A stretch of 64,000 nucleotides of DNA, taken from positions 9,643 through 73,642 of the forward strand of contig DASRMP010000007.1 of the NCBI GenBank assembly GCA_035647855.1, given 5' to 3'. Position numbers and translations under genes: made by a program. The notes below the pieces were generated by a model. That model was not told the DNA's origin. It searched no databases and worked only from the letters and a program-made list of their open reading frames with translations. The DNA comes from JAAZBW01 sp035647855 (GTDB lineage Bacteria; Actinomycetota; Actinomycetes; Actinomycetales; Actinomycetaceae). Positions within the stretch are counted from its first letter, which is position 1. Every line of letters begins with the position of its first letter. Positions 8,988 to 17,697 of this stretch are shown here, piece after piece.

Positions 8988-11168
8988 ATGCGTGTGAGAT
9001 TCGCGAATCGGTTTCTGCCCCTTCTCCTCGCCGCGATGCTGGCCGTGGCTCTCCTTCCGGTCCACGCGTCCGCCGGCGCGAGCGCCGCTGCGTTCGCCAG
9101 TCCGGGGACTCCAGGGCCCGCCTCTGCGGTGAGCGCTCCTCTCGCAGCGTCCACGACCGGACAGTTCCGTGGCTACTGGGTGGATGCCTTCAACCCCGGC
9201 ATCTACACCCCGGCACAGATAGATTCGCTGATCGCCGACGCTCAGAGGGTTCGCGCCAACGCGCTTATCGTCCAAACCTCCCGTCGCTTCGACTGCTTCT
9301 GCAACGACTCCCTCTACCCGCGCACAGCTGCGGCGATCTCGGCGCTTCCCTTCGACCCGCTCGAGACCCTTGTCCAGCGCGCACACGCCGCAGGCATGGA
9401 AGTCCACGCGTGGGTCAACGCCACGACCTTGTGGAACTCCGCCACGGCCCCGGCCGCTGCGGATCACGCGTACAACACGCACGGCCCGTCGGCATCCGGA
9501 GCCGACCGATGGCTGAACAAGCGCGTCGACGGCGTGGAGATCGTGAGCAACAACAGTTACGTCGATCCCGCCAACCCGGCCGCCGTCGACTACATCGTGG
9601 AAGCCGTCACTTCCATCACCAGTGCATACGACGTCGACGGAGTAACCCTCGACTACATCCGGTATCCCGACTACAACTCGGGGTCCGCGAACGATTGGGG
9701 GTACTCCTCGACCTCCCTCTCACGCTTCCGCGCAGAGAGCGGCCGCACCGGTACACCGGCAGCCAGCGATCCCGAGTTCAGCGAGTGGCGGCGCGATCAG
9801 GTCACGGCTCTCGTGCGGAAGGTCTACCTGGCAATGTACGAGGTGGATCCCAGTGATCGCCTCAGCGTTTCGGGCATCACGTATGGCTACGGACCGCAGA
9901 GCACCGGCGGCTGGGAAAGCACCTCGGCCTATCGGACTGTCCTGCAGGACTGGCGCGGGTGGCTCGAGGAGGGCATCGTGGACACGGTCGCAACCATGAA
10001 CTACAAGCGGCAGCACCTCGCCGATCAGGCGCAGATGTTCTCGGAGTGGACCGAGGCGACCGTGCAGTACCAGGGAGACCGCCAGAACATCGTGGGGCCG
10101 GCGCTCTACCTGAACGATCTGGACGGCAGCATCGCGCAGGCCAAAGCCGTGAAAGCAGCGGGTGTCGGCTGGGCCGGCTACTCCTACGCGAACGCGTCAC
10201 AGGCGGCGGCCGCATCCACGAGTTCGAGCGTGAAGAATTCAGAACGGGGTCTGCTCCAGGACAGGCTGCGTTCGGAAGTGTTCACCGGAACCACCACGGT
10301 GCCCGCTATGTCGTGGAAGACGGCTCCGACAACCGGCCACCTCGCCGGCACTGTTCGCGACGGCGCGGCGCTCGACCAGGTGGAGGTCACCGTGCGGCTC
10401 GCGGGTGGCTCCTCGACCGACGTCCGGAGCAGTCGCACCGACGGGAACGGGTGGTTCGGCATCGTCGACCTGCGACCCGGGACGTGGGTGGTCTCCGTGA
10501 CGGAGCCGGGACTCACCGGCTGCGAGGTCACGGTCACCGTCGCTGCGGGAGAACTCGCCGACGTCGAACTGACTCTCGGCCCGTGCACCGGCCCGTCAAC
10601 GCGGTTCACGGACGTGCCCGCCGGCTCGCAGTTCTTCTCCGAGATCGAATGGCTGGCATCGGAAGCCATCACGACCGGATACCCGGATGGGACATTCCGG
10701 CCGTTGGATCCGGTGAACCGCGATGCGATGGCGGCGTTCCTGTACCGGTTGGCCGGCGAGCCCGCCTTCACCCCACCCGCAACGTCACCGTTCACGGATG
10801 TGGCGCCGGAGATACAGTTCTACCCCGAGATCACCTGGCTGGCATCCACCGGGATCTCCACCGGGTGGGACACGGGTGGCGGGACCGCGGAGTTCCGGCC
10901 GTGGGAGCCAATCAATCGGGATGCGATGGCGGCGTTCCTGTACCGCTTTGCCGGCGAACCCGGCTTCACCCCACCCGAAACGTCACCGTTCAGGGATGTG
11001 ACGCCGGAGATACAGTTCTACCCCGAGATCACCTGGCTGGCGTCCACCGGGATCTCCACCGGGTGGGACACAGGTGGCGGGGCCGCGGAGTACCGGCCGT
11101 GGCAGCCCATCGCGCGGGACGCGATGGCGGCGTTCCTGTACCGCTACGTGGAGGAGTTCGGCTGGTAA
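8988..11168 (+). CDS. Secreted GHL10-type glycoside hydrolase with SLH-like repeats
   Basis: A 726-residue exported enzyme. ATG 8988 follows a good GGAGG. A signal peptide (about 1-30) precedes a glycosyl hydrolase-like 10 (DUF187) barrel (about 58-400), recognised by FRGYWVDAFNPGI, HAAGMEVHAWVN, DGVTLDYIRYPD and the VDTVATMNYKR strand. A carboxypeptidase-regulatory-like beta domain follows (about 450-530). Three SLH-like repeats (about 540-592, 604-657, 668-722) share the pattern F.DV...FF/YPEI.WLAS..I.TG and RDAMAAFLYR. The enzyme probably cleaves a cell-wall or other polysaccharide while held at the surface; the exact substrate cannot be told. Confidence 0.88.
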   Translation: MRVRFANRFLPLLLAAMLAVALLPVHASAGASAAAFASPGTPGPASAVSAPLAASTTGQFRGYWVDAFNPGIYTPAQIDSLIADAQRVRANALIVQTSRRFDCFCNDSLYPRTAAAISALPFDPLETLVQRAHAAGMEVHAWVNATTLWNSATAPAAADHAYNTHGPSASGADRWLNKRVDGVEIVSNNSYVDPANPAAVDYIVEAVTSITSAYDVDGVTLDYIRYPDYNSGSANDWGYSSTSLSRFRAESGRTGTPAASDPEFSEWRRDQVTALVRKVYLAMYEVDPSDRLSVSGITYGYGPQSTGGWESTSAYRTVLQDWRGWLEEGIVDTVATMNYKRQHLADQAQMFSEWTEATVQYQGDRQNIVGPALYLNDLDGSIAQAKAVKAAGVGWAGYSYANASQAAAASTSSSVKNSERGLLQDRLRSEVFTGTTTVPAMSWKTAPTTGHLAGTVRDGAALDQVEVTVRLAGGSSTDVRSSRTDGNGWFGIVDLRPGTWVVSVTEPGLTGCEVTVTVAAGELADVELTLGPCTGPSTRFTDVPAGSQFFSEIEWLASEAITTGYPDGTFRPLDPVNRDAMAAFLYRLAGEPAFTPPATSPFTDVAPEIQFYPEITWLASTGISTGWDTGGGTAEFRPWEPINRDAMAAFLYRFAGEPGFTPPETSPFRDVTPEIQFYPEITWLASTGISTGWDTGGGAAEYRPWQPIARDAMAAFLYRYVEEFGW
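10722..11150 (+). repeat. 198-bp tandem repeat encoding the SLH-like modules
   Basis: Two 198-bp units (10722-10919 and 10920-11117) and a partial third begin with G-A-(T/C)-GCGATGGCGGCGTTCCTG. Units are near-identical at DNA level, which suggests recent duplication or gene conversion. The period is 66 codons, one SLH-like module plus linker. Confidence 0.85.
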
Positions 11169-11248
11169 TGAACCGCACAGGCTGCACCGACCGCCTGAGC
11201 ATCTCGTAGTGCGTCGGCAAACAGGTCCCGGTCCAGACCGAGTCCGTG

Positions 11249-11284
11249 TGGCGCCCTCGGCGCGGTTCGAACGCGCAACACCCA
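11249..11284 (-). repeat. Distal att-like copy of the tRNA-Arg 3' end
   Basis: Thirty-four of 36 positions match 18903-18938, the 3' end of tRNA-Arg(CCT): CCA, acceptor strand and whole T-arm. The two differences lie in the T-loop end and just beside the T-stem. The homology stops there and no tRNA body follows, so this is not a tRNA gene. Same orientation as the intact gene, 7.65 kb away: the arrangement left by site-specific integration at a tRNA. Confidence 0.8.
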
Positions 11285-11588
11285 TTTCTGCCTCGATCCA
11301 CCGACGGGTTGGGCTGTTCGACCAGGCACGTCCCGGCCTGTGACCGGGGGACGTTAGCCGAGCAGATCCCCACCCTGGTCGCTCAACGCGGGTCGATCGC
11401 GGTGCGGGCGGTGTGGTGAGCGATCGGGCAGCTGCGCCCCGAGCACGGCACACCGCAACCGCGACAACTACCGTCTCCGAATGCTCCCCGCCGCTGGCGG
11501 CGTCACACCCTAATCCCTACCGGATGGAGCAAGAGCCACCAATCCCCACGGACGCCCGGACGCTGCTCATGGAAGCACTATGAACAGA

Positions 11589-11629
11589 AGAGTCTCGGCG
11601 CCCCAGCTTCGCTAGGGCGCCGAGACTCT
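11589..11629. terminator. 15-bp stem hairpin
   Basis: AGAGTCTCGGCGCCC (11589-11603) pairs perfectly with 11615-11629 around an 11-nt loop. It lies between the converging glycosidase (stop 11168) and transporter (stop 11714) genes and could serve both directions. It has no U-tract. Confidence 0.65.
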
Positions 11630-11713
11630 GGTGAGGACGATGGCGTCCCCTGGATATTGGTCTCCATCGGTCAGAATGACCTGTGACCGCAATCCGGTAG
11701 GGAACAGCTAGAC

Positions 11714-13081
11714 CTACTCGGTGACTCTCGCCTCGCTGTCACCCCGCTGGGCAACTTCCCGTCCGTCCCGTACACGATCGTCCTGCGCCTGCTGGTCCTG
11801 CATAACGATGACGGTCAGTGCCGCGACAACGATAGTCTGTGCGATCGTGAACACGGTGTTCCAGCCGACCTGGTTGGACACGAAGTTGTCTACAGCAGCT
11901 GCGATACCGAGCAGAATGCCCATTACGCCAAGGAGAATGAAAACTCCTCGATTCATTGGTCTGCTCGGACGCGCGGTGACATCAAGTTTCTTCGCACCTG
12001 TCAGCGGTCTGACCGCGGCTTGTATCAAACCGTTCTGCCAGGCGACACAGCCGAGAATCAGGGCAACTCCGAACCACTGCAGAGCCGACGGCCATTCAGC
12101 GAACAATGGGCCAGCGACAATGACCGAGGTAACAGGGGAGAGAAGCAGGATGCCTGCCGAGAGGGTCGGATCCAGCCAGACCGAACCGTACTGAACCAGG
12201 GTCCAAGCAGCAGCCTGGCCGAGGACGATCAGCATGATGAGGGCAACCCAGTTGCTTGTGTTGATTGGATCGCCGGCCATCGTTGCTGCCTGCAGGGTGG
12301 GGTTGGCACCCAGGCTTGCCGGAAGAACCATTTCGCCAGTAGCCGGATCCATGGTGAGAACACCCTGGGTGATGTTGAAGCCGTTGCCGCCGGTGAACAT
12401 CCAGATAACTGGGAAGACGCACTGAGCAAGCATGGTGTACATCATCGGCTGGATGTAGAGGTCCTTGCGAGGAGCGGTGGTCGATGCCTTGCGGGACAGG
12501 TACAGGTAGAAGGAGTAGCAGATGCCTGAGGTCAGACCGAAGGCAGTTCCGATAACCGAGGTCTTGATGCCAGAGATCGTCTCGGGGCCAACGGCTGCGT
12601 CGGCCGGCTCGAAAACACCACCAGTGAAGAGAACGCCGACGATCATGATCGGCAGGATGATTGCGAAGGACTTCGGCAACTTGAACTTATCGATGGCCGC
12701 CGTCAGCATCGGCACGATCACGACCTGAAGGTTCAGCAGAATTGCTGCCACGCCGGAACCGATCAGGAAGATCGAGTAGTTCCATGCGGTGAAGTCAACA
12801 CCAAGGAACAGGCCGGAAGCCACAGCGAGGATAATGCCCTTGCGTGGGAGCGCTTGCTTCTTGCGGATTTCGTTTAGGCCGAGAGGGAGCAGGATCAGGA
12901 AACCCAGAGAAACGCGCAGGAACGCCTGGGTCGCCGGGTCCATATTGGAGGCTTTGACCCACAGTGGGGTGCCTGAGAGAAACAGGGTACCAAGCAGTAG
13001 AACCGCGACTGCTTTGCCGTGGCCCACATGTTTGACTGGTACCGGTGAACGAAAACCCCTGGTCGCACTGATTTGACTCAT
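11714..13081 (-). CDS. DMT/EamA-family transporter at the end of the urease cluster
   Basis: A 455-residue permease with about ten to twelve hydrophobic segments. It has the two-repeat EamA layout: FLSGTPLWVKASN and FLRVSLGFLILLP in the first half, GQAAAWTLVQYGSVWLDPTLSAGILLLSPV in the second. I start it at ATG 13081 (MSQISATRG); the longer frame to 13186 has an atypical hydrophilic N-terminus. By eye its base composition is less GC-rich than the flanking chromosome. It sits 228 bp beyond ureD on the same strand inside the putative island, so a role with urea, nickel or another urease-linked solute is possible but unproven. Confidence 0.8.
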   Translation of the reverse strand: MSQISATRGFRSPVPVKHVGHGKAVAVLLLGTLFLSGTPLWVKASNMDPATQAFLRVSLGFLILLPLGLNEIRKKQALPRKGIILAVASGLFLGVDFTAWNYSIFLIGSGVAAILLNLQVVIVPMLTAAIDKFKLPKSFAIILPIMIVGVLFTGGVFEPADAAVGPETISGIKTSVIGTAFGLTSGICYSFYLYLSRKASTTAPRKDLYIQPMMYTMLAQCVFPVIWMFTGGNGFNITQGVLTMDPATGEMVLPASLGANPTLQAATMAGDPINTSNWVALIMLIVLGQAAAWTLVQYGSVWLDPTLSAGILLLSPVTSVIVAGPLFAEWPSALQWFGVALILGCVAWQNGLIQAAVRPLTGAKKLDVTARPSRPMNRGVFILLGVMGILLGIAAAVDNFVSNQVGWNTVFTIAQTIVVAALTVIVMQDQQAQDDRVRDGREVAQRGDSEARVTE

Positions 13082-13117
13082 GTTGGGGAGTGTACGATCA
13101 TCCGGTCCGCGTGGTTG

Positions 13118-13240
13118 GTGATTCGGAGGAACGACAGGCTCGGCAGGATGGTCAGTGACGTGCTGGAGGCCAAGGACCGCATCCACTACATCGAGGACAT
13201 CGACCCGAGCGACGGCACATTGCGATCCACAACGAGCTGA
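13118..13240 (+). pseudogene. Short orphan coding remnant, unrecognised
   Basis: A 40-codon open stretch beginning GTG 13118 and ending TGA 13238-13240 encodes a protein-like sequence including LEAKDRIHYIEDIDPSDG. It lacks any visible ribosome site and partner domains. I do not recognise the parent gene. It occupies the 228-bp gap between ureD and the transporter and may be a fragment left by rearrangement inside the island. Confidence 0.25.
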
Positions 13241-13309
13241 GCGACGCGCAACCTCGCCCGCTGGGTCAGAGCAGCATTGACGTGGGACACGAGGGCCCGA
13301 GAGGCGGCA

Positions 13310-14176
13310 TCAGTACCTCCTCAGATCCAGGTGACCCTGGCCCGTCGTGGCCGAGCGGTCAACCTCGTTCACGTCCAGGATGAGGGCGCGCAGGGCGTCG
13401 GTGGAGTCCGCAAGGGCGCGCACCATCACCCAGGACACCCCGTGACGCACACCGGCGGTGACGCCCGCTCGGTTCAGGCCGTGCGCGTCGACGGCGTCCC
13501 TGACCTGGTCTACGAATGCCCCGGCGGCGTGCGGGCCGACCATGAGTGTGCTCCCCATATGGCTCGCGCCCTCGAGGTAGCCAAGCCCGTTGATCGCCTT
13601 CCCGAGGTGGGCGGGGCGGATGCTGACGTTGTCCAAGCACACGGCGCCTCCCGCGCTGCGCACCCCCACGCGCAGCCGCATCCCCGCATAGGTGAATCGG
13701 GCATCGTCGGGATCCCAGCCGGGGGTGACGATCTCGCCCATGAACGCCTGCGCCTCCGGGTGCGCCTCAATCAGCGTGGTTTGGCGGTAGTTCGCATCGC
13801 GGTAGGCGATGATCTGCTCGGGCACGTACTCGAGCCGACTGCCGGCTGCGAGCGTGAACGTCGCGTCGTGGACGGCGGGCCTGTGCGGCGTCTTGTAGAT
13901 CCGGGTGGCGCCCTGCGAGGCGAGCAGCAGGGACGCGCCCTCGCCCACCTCCACCCGCATCCGGTAGTCCTCGCCAAAGTAGGCCCCGCCCGGATTAACG
14001 ACGATATAGGTCAGTTGGCCCGAATCGTCCAGATAGAGGGGGTGCATCAGTCGCAGGACGCCAGAACCCTCGGTCTTGACGGGTCGCGTGCGCACGCCAC
14101 TGCGCTGGACCGTCAGATCGAGTGCACCGGCAACCTCGCTCGGCGCGGCCTTGGAAAACCCGAGGGTCATGGTCAT
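13310..14176 (-). CDS. ureD: Urease accessory protein UreD
   Basis: This 288-residue protein is the scaffold that binds apo-urease and recruits UreF and UreG for nickel insertion. The family signature PGGAYFGEDYRMRVEVGEGA at about residues 62-81, followed by LLASQGATRIYKTP, is clear, and the length is typical. Its ATG overlaps the ureG stop by 4 nt, so expression is coupled. It is the last of the six urease genes read from ureAB. Confidence 0.95.
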   Translation of the reverse strand: MTMTLGFSKAAPSEVAGALDLTVQRSGVRTRPVKTEGSGVLRLMHPLYLDDSGQLTYIVVNPGGAYFGEDYRMRVEVGEGASLLLASQGATRIYKTPHRPAVHDATFTLAAGSRLEYVPEQIIAYRDANYRQTTLIEAHPEAQAFMGEIVTPGWDPDDARFTYAGMRLRVGVRSAGGAVCLDNVSIRPAHLGKAINGLGYLEGASHMGSTLMVGPHAAGAFVDQVRDAVDAHGLNRAGVTAGVRHGVSWVMVRALADSTDALRALILDVNEVDRSATTGQGHLDLRRY

Positions 14177-14784
14177 GCCAGGTCGCTCATCAGCACGTCA
14201 TGCTGGAGCCACTCAACGACCTCGTCCAGGCCATCATCCGTCTTGAGGTTCGTGAACACGAACGGCTTACCTGCCCGGACGCGCTCGGAATCCGCGCGCA
14301 TCACGTCAAGGTCGGCGCCCACGTACGGAGCGAGATCGGTCTTGTTGATCACCAGCAGATCGGACTTGATCATGCCGTGGCCCGCCTTACGCGGGATCTT
14401 CTCGCCTTGGGCAACATCGATCACGTAGATCGTCACGTCCACGAGTTCCGGGCTGAACGTGGCCGAGAGGTTGTCACCGCCGGATTCTATGAAGAGCACC
14501 TCAAGGTCCGGGTGGCGCTCCATCATTTCTTCTATAGCCGCGTCGTTCATGGAGGTGTCCTCGCGGATCGCGGTGTGCGGGCAGCCGCCAGTCTCGATTC
14601 CAATGATCCGGCTTTCCGGCAGCACGCTCGTGCGCGCGAGGATCTTGGCGTCCTCGAGCGTGTAGATGTCGTTCGTAATTGCGGCCATGGAGAGCTCGGA
14701 GGCCAAACGGCGCGTGAGTCGCTCGATCAACTGGGTTTTGCCGGAGCCCACGGGCCCCCCGATTCCAACGCGAATGACACTCAC
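14173..14784 (-). CDS. ureG: Urease accessory GTPase UreG
   Basis: A 203-residue SIMIBI GTPase that powers nickel delivery to urease. The P-loop GPVGSGKT is at residues 10-17, the nickel-binding Cys-Pro-His at 68-70 and the NKTD guanine-specificity motif near 147-150. Length and motifs are complete. The gene follows ureF by 9 nt and overlaps ureD by 4 nt. The N-terminus lacks the His-rich extension some UreG proteins carry. Confidence 0.97.
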   Translation of the reverse strand: MSVIRVGIGGPVGSGKTQLIERLTRRLASELSMAAITNDIYTLEDAKILARTSVLPESRIIGIETGGCPHTAIREDTSMNDAAIEEMMERHPDLEVLFIESGGDNLSATFSPELVDVTIYVIDVAQGEKIPRKAGHGMIKSDLLVINKTDLAPYVGADLDVMRADSERVRAGKPFVFTNLKTDDGLDEVVEWLQHDVLMSDLA

Positions 14785-14793
14785 GGATCTCTC

Positions 14794-15432
14794 CTAACTC
14801 ATGAACATGCGAGCACGAAGGCGTTCATGCTGCATCTGGGCGATCTCGAGACCCGGCGCGACCACGCCGAGATCCTCCTCCTCGAGTAAGTGGACGTCCG
14901 CACAGGCGCGTGCCACCCACTCGTGTGCGGCAGTGATGATGCGCTGGCCGTCCGATTGGCCGATCGGAATGCCGCGGACTGCGTTCTGCGTCAGGGTGCT
15001 CGCCGCACCCGTGAGGTGGGCCGTCATGGCGTCCTCGAGTGGCACGCCGAAGTGGCGCGCCACGTATGCGAACTCGAGCGCCGGGTGTGCGAGCTCGGTG
15101 CCACGTGCGGGAACGCCGAGGGCATCGGCACCGATGGTCCGGATTCGCTTGGCCATTGCGATATCCGCGGTGCGCACCTGGGCGGGGAGCGTGGCGGCAC
15201 ACGCGAGGTCGGCAAGATGCGATTCGTCGACGCCTTCGTACAGCAGACGCATCAGCAAGGCATCCGTGTGGGTCAGTTGGGTGGCGACGTACATGCGCAA
15301 CCACTCCGCGAACGTCGCGGCATCGTGCACCTCACCTCTCGACAGGTACTGTTCGAAGCCAAACGAGTGGCTGAAGCCGCCCGTCGGCAGAGCCGAATCG
15401 CTCAGCTGAAGGAGAAGTGCCAGAGGTTTCAA
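14794..15432 (-). CDS. ureF: Urease accessory protein UreF
   Basis: A 212-residue helical accessory protein that regulates the UreG GTPase in the UreD-F-G activation complex. The family start LLQLSDSALPTGGFSHSFG (about residues 8-26) is diagnostic, and ARRTHSAL-type helices follow. ATG 15432 overlaps the stop of ureE by 4 nt, and ureG begins 9 nt after its stop. Confidence 0.96.
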   Translation of the reverse strand: MKPLALLLQLSDSALPTGGFSHSFGFEQYLSRGEVHDAATFAEWLRMYVATQLTHTDALLMRLLYEGVDESHLADLACAATLPAQVRTADIAMAKRIRTIGADALGVPARGTELAHPALEFAYVARHFGVPLEDAMTAHLTGAASTLTQNAVRGIPIGQSDGQRIITAAHEWVARACADVHLLEEEDLGVVAPGLEIAQMQHERLRARMFMS

Positions 15433-15899
15433 TGGGTGTGCTCGCTGTGTCGGAATGGTTGGAGCATGACGTGCTCGGTGTGCTCGTACGGCACACCGGC
15501 GTGATCGAGGTACTCCGCGACCGTGTGGTCGTACTGCACCACCATAACCTCGGCCCCGAACTCGGAATCCGCGTCGAAGAACTGCGCCTGCAGGTGGCGG
15601 TTGCCGAGTGTGTGGGCGGTGACGGCCATCTCGTAGATCGATCGGGCCTTGATCACGAGGACGTCGGTTGATTCGACCTTGATGACGATTGCGTTCTTTT
15701 CGCTGAGGTCGAGGACGTCGCCGTCTTTGAGATCTGGGGCGCCCTGGGGGAGGCGGATACCAACCTCGTGGCCGTGATCCGTCCGAACCCGGAGGATGCG
15801 CTTCACCAACTGTGCGCTGGGAAGCGTCACAACCTCCATGTGTATGCCCGCGGGGAGAGGCTCCTCGTGGATGTTCCTGGTGATCTCGGTGACAAGCAT
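15429..15899 (-). CDS. ureE: Urease nickel metallochaperone UreE
   Basis: A 156-residue nickel carrier protein. The N-terminal domain contains RTDHGHEVGIRLP; the C-terminal domain has LGNRHLQAQF, with the conserved nickel-binding histidine, and ends in a short His-containing tail (HSEHTH). It lies 74 nt after ureC, and that gap forms a large GC-rich stem. It overlaps ureF by 4 nt and so heads the accessory block ureEFGD. Confidence 0.95.
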   Translation of the reverse strand: MLVTEITRNIHEEPLPAGIHMEVVTLPSAQLVKRILRVRTDHGHEVGIRLPQGAPDLKDGDVLDLSEKNAIVIKVESTDVLVIKARSIYEMAVTAHTLGNRHLQAQFFDADSEFGAEVMVVQYDHTVAEYLDHAGVPYEHTEHVMLQPFRHSEHTH

Positions 15900-15918
15900 T
15901 ACGCCCCTTGCGTACGTG

Positions 15919-15967
15919 CCGCGCCCCGGGGGCCAGCCGTGCTGAGCGGCCCGCCCCCGAGGCGCGG
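15919..15967 (-). promoter_or_regulatory. GC-rich stem between ureC and ureE
   Basis: CCGCGCC (15919-15925) pairs with GGCGCGG (15961-15967), and the inner CCGGGGG and CCCCCG runs extend the stem imperfectly. Placed directly after the structural genes, it could be a partial terminator or RNA-processing/stability element that lowers accessory expression relative to structural subunits (inference). Confidence 0.45.
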
Positions 15968-15973
15968 AAGTGA

Positions 15974-17686
15974 TTAGAACAGGAAGTAGCGCTGCGCGAG
16001 GCCGACCTTCTCAGCCGGTTCCGCCGTCAGCACCTCACCGTCGATCGCTACCTCGTAGGTCTGCGGATCAACCATGATCTCCGGCGTCGCGTCGTTGAAC
16101 TTCAGGTCCTTCTTGCCGATGTCACGGCAGCCGTGGACTGCATACGGACGCTTGGTGAGGTGAAGCTCTTCCGGGACACCAGCGTCGAGAGCAGCCTTGG
16201 ACACGAAGACCAGGCTGGTCTCCCCGAGTGCCCGCCCGTGCGCGCCGAACTGGTTCCTCATGGTCCGCGGCTGCGGGGTGGGGATCGAGGCGTTCGGATC
16301 GCCCATCACCGAGAGCGCGATCATGCCACCCTTGATCACCAGATCAGGCTTGGCAGCGAAGAACTTCGGATCCCACAACACGAGGTCCGCGAACTTGCCC
16401 ACCTCGATCGAGCCGACCTCTTCGCCGATGCCGTGCGCAATCGCGGGGTTGATCGTGTACTTGGCGACGTACCGCTTGATGCGGGTGTTGTCGTTGTTCT
16501 CCGAATCGCCTTCCAGCAGGCCGCGCTGGTTCTTCATCGAGTCCGCGATCTGCCAGGTTCGGATCACGACCTCGCCGATCCGGCCCATCGCCTGCGAGTC
16601 CGAGGATGTGATCGCGAAGACGCCCATGTCATGCAGGACGTCCTCGGCCGCGATCGTTTCCTTGCGGATCCGGGAATCGGCGAACGCGACGTCCTCGGGG
16701 ATGTCCGCGCGCAGGTGGTGGGTCTCCATGAGCATGTCCATGTGCTCGGCGATCGTGTTCTGCGTGAACGGCAGAGTCGGGTTCGTGGAGGCGGGCAGGA
16801 CGTTCGGGAGACCGGCGATCTTGATGATGTCCGGAGCGTGGCCGCCGCCGGCACCCTCCGTGTGGAAGGTGTGGATGACGCGCCCGTTGATCGACTTGAT
16901 CGTGTCGTCCACGAAGCCGCCCTCGTTGAGGGTGTCCGTGTGGATGGCGATCTGGACGTCGTACTCGTCGCCGACCTTCAGTGCATTGTCGATCGCAGCA
17001 TGGGTGGAGCCCCAGTCCTCGTGGATCTTCAGACCGCAGGCGCCCGCCTGGATCTGTTCCGCGATGACCTCGGGGACCGAGCCGTGACCCTTCCCCAGCA
17101 GGCCGATGTTCATGGGGAAATCGTCAGTTGCCTGGAGCATCCGCTTGATCCACCACTCACCGGGGGTGATCGTGGTGGCCTTCGTGCCCTCGGCCGGTCC
17201 GGTGCCGCCACCGATCATGGTGGTCACGCCCGAGGCGAGTGCTGTGCCGATCTGGTCGGTGGCGATGAAGTGAATGTGGGTATCGATGCCACCGGCGGTG
17301 AGGATCTTGCCCTCGCCCGCGATGATCTCGGTTGCCACGCCGATCGTGATGTCCACGCCGTCCTGCGTGTCGGGGTTGCCGGCCTTGCCGATCGCGAAGA
17401 TGCGGCCGTCCCGGAGGGCGACGTCGGCCTTGTAGATGCCGGTGTAGTCGAGAATCAGCACGTTCGTGATGACGGTGTCCGGGATATCCTCGGAACGCAT
17501 CTTGCGCGAGTTCTCGCCCATGCCGTCGCGGATCGTCTTGCCGCCGCCGAAGACGGCTTCCTCGCCGTAGACGGTCTTGTCCTCCTCGACCACGGCGAAC
17601 AGTTCGGTGTCACCGAGTCGAACGGCGTCACCCGTGGTGGGGCCGTAGAGGTCGGTGTACTGGCGTCTGGAAACCTTCATGCTCAT
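15974..17686 (-). CDS. ureC: Urease alpha subunit UreC
   Basis: The 570-residue catalytic subunit hydrolyses urea to ammonia and carbamate. Nickel ligands are present: HIH in GGIDTHIHF, carbamylated Lys220 in LKIHEDW, His in AIHTDTLNE and HTFHTEGAGGG, and Asp in TSSDSQAMGR. The active-site flap reads METHHL at residues 320-325. Thr322 stands where the usual flap Cys (VCHHL) is found; the neighbouring catalytic His is kept. It follows ureAB by 11 nt and ends with the standard QRYFLF. Thr at this site is rare; I recall it from some staphylococcal ureases. Confidence 0.98.
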   Translation of the reverse strand: MSMKVSRRQYTDLYGPTTGDAVRLGDTELFAVVEEDKTVYGEEAVFGGGKTIRDGMGENSRKMRSEDIPDTVITNVLILDYTGIYKADVALRDGRIFAIGKAGNPDTQDGVDITIGVATEIIAGEGKILTAGGIDTHIHFIATDQIGTALASGVTTMIGGGTGPAEGTKATTITPGEWWIKRMLQATDDFPMNIGLLGKGHGSVPEVIAEQIQAGACGLKIHEDWGSTHAAIDNALKVGDEYDVQIAIHTDTLNEGGFVDDTIKSINGRVIHTFHTEGAGGGHAPDIIKIAGLPNVLPASTNPTLPFTQNTIAEHMDMLMETHHLRADIPEDVAFADSRIRKETIAAEDVLHDMGVFAITSSDSQAMGRIGEVVIRTWQIADSMKNQRGLLEGDSENNDNTRIKRYVAKYTINPAIAHGIGEEVGSIEVGKFADLVLWDPKFFAAKPDLVIKGGMIALSVMGDPNASIPTPQPRTMRNQFGAHGRALGETSLVFVSKAALDAGVPEELHLTKRPYAVHGCRDIGKKDLKFNDATPEIMVDPQTYEVAIDGEVLTAEPAEKVGLAQRYFLF

Positions 17687-17697
17687 GGTTGCGGCTC

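Larger units (their letters stand above)
11169..11713. other. Gene-poor stretch with island boundary and terminator
   Basis: No convincing gene is present in these 545 bases. They contain the truncated tRNA-Arg 3' end (11249-11284) and a long hairpin (11589-11629). The open frames crossing 11169-11500 have no recognisable domain. The region looks like junction debris of an integrated element. Confidence 0.6.

Noticed and set aside
11247..11330. A second tRNA-Arg gene
   Set aside because: Only the T-arm, acceptor 3' strand and CCA are present; no anticodon or D-arm follows.
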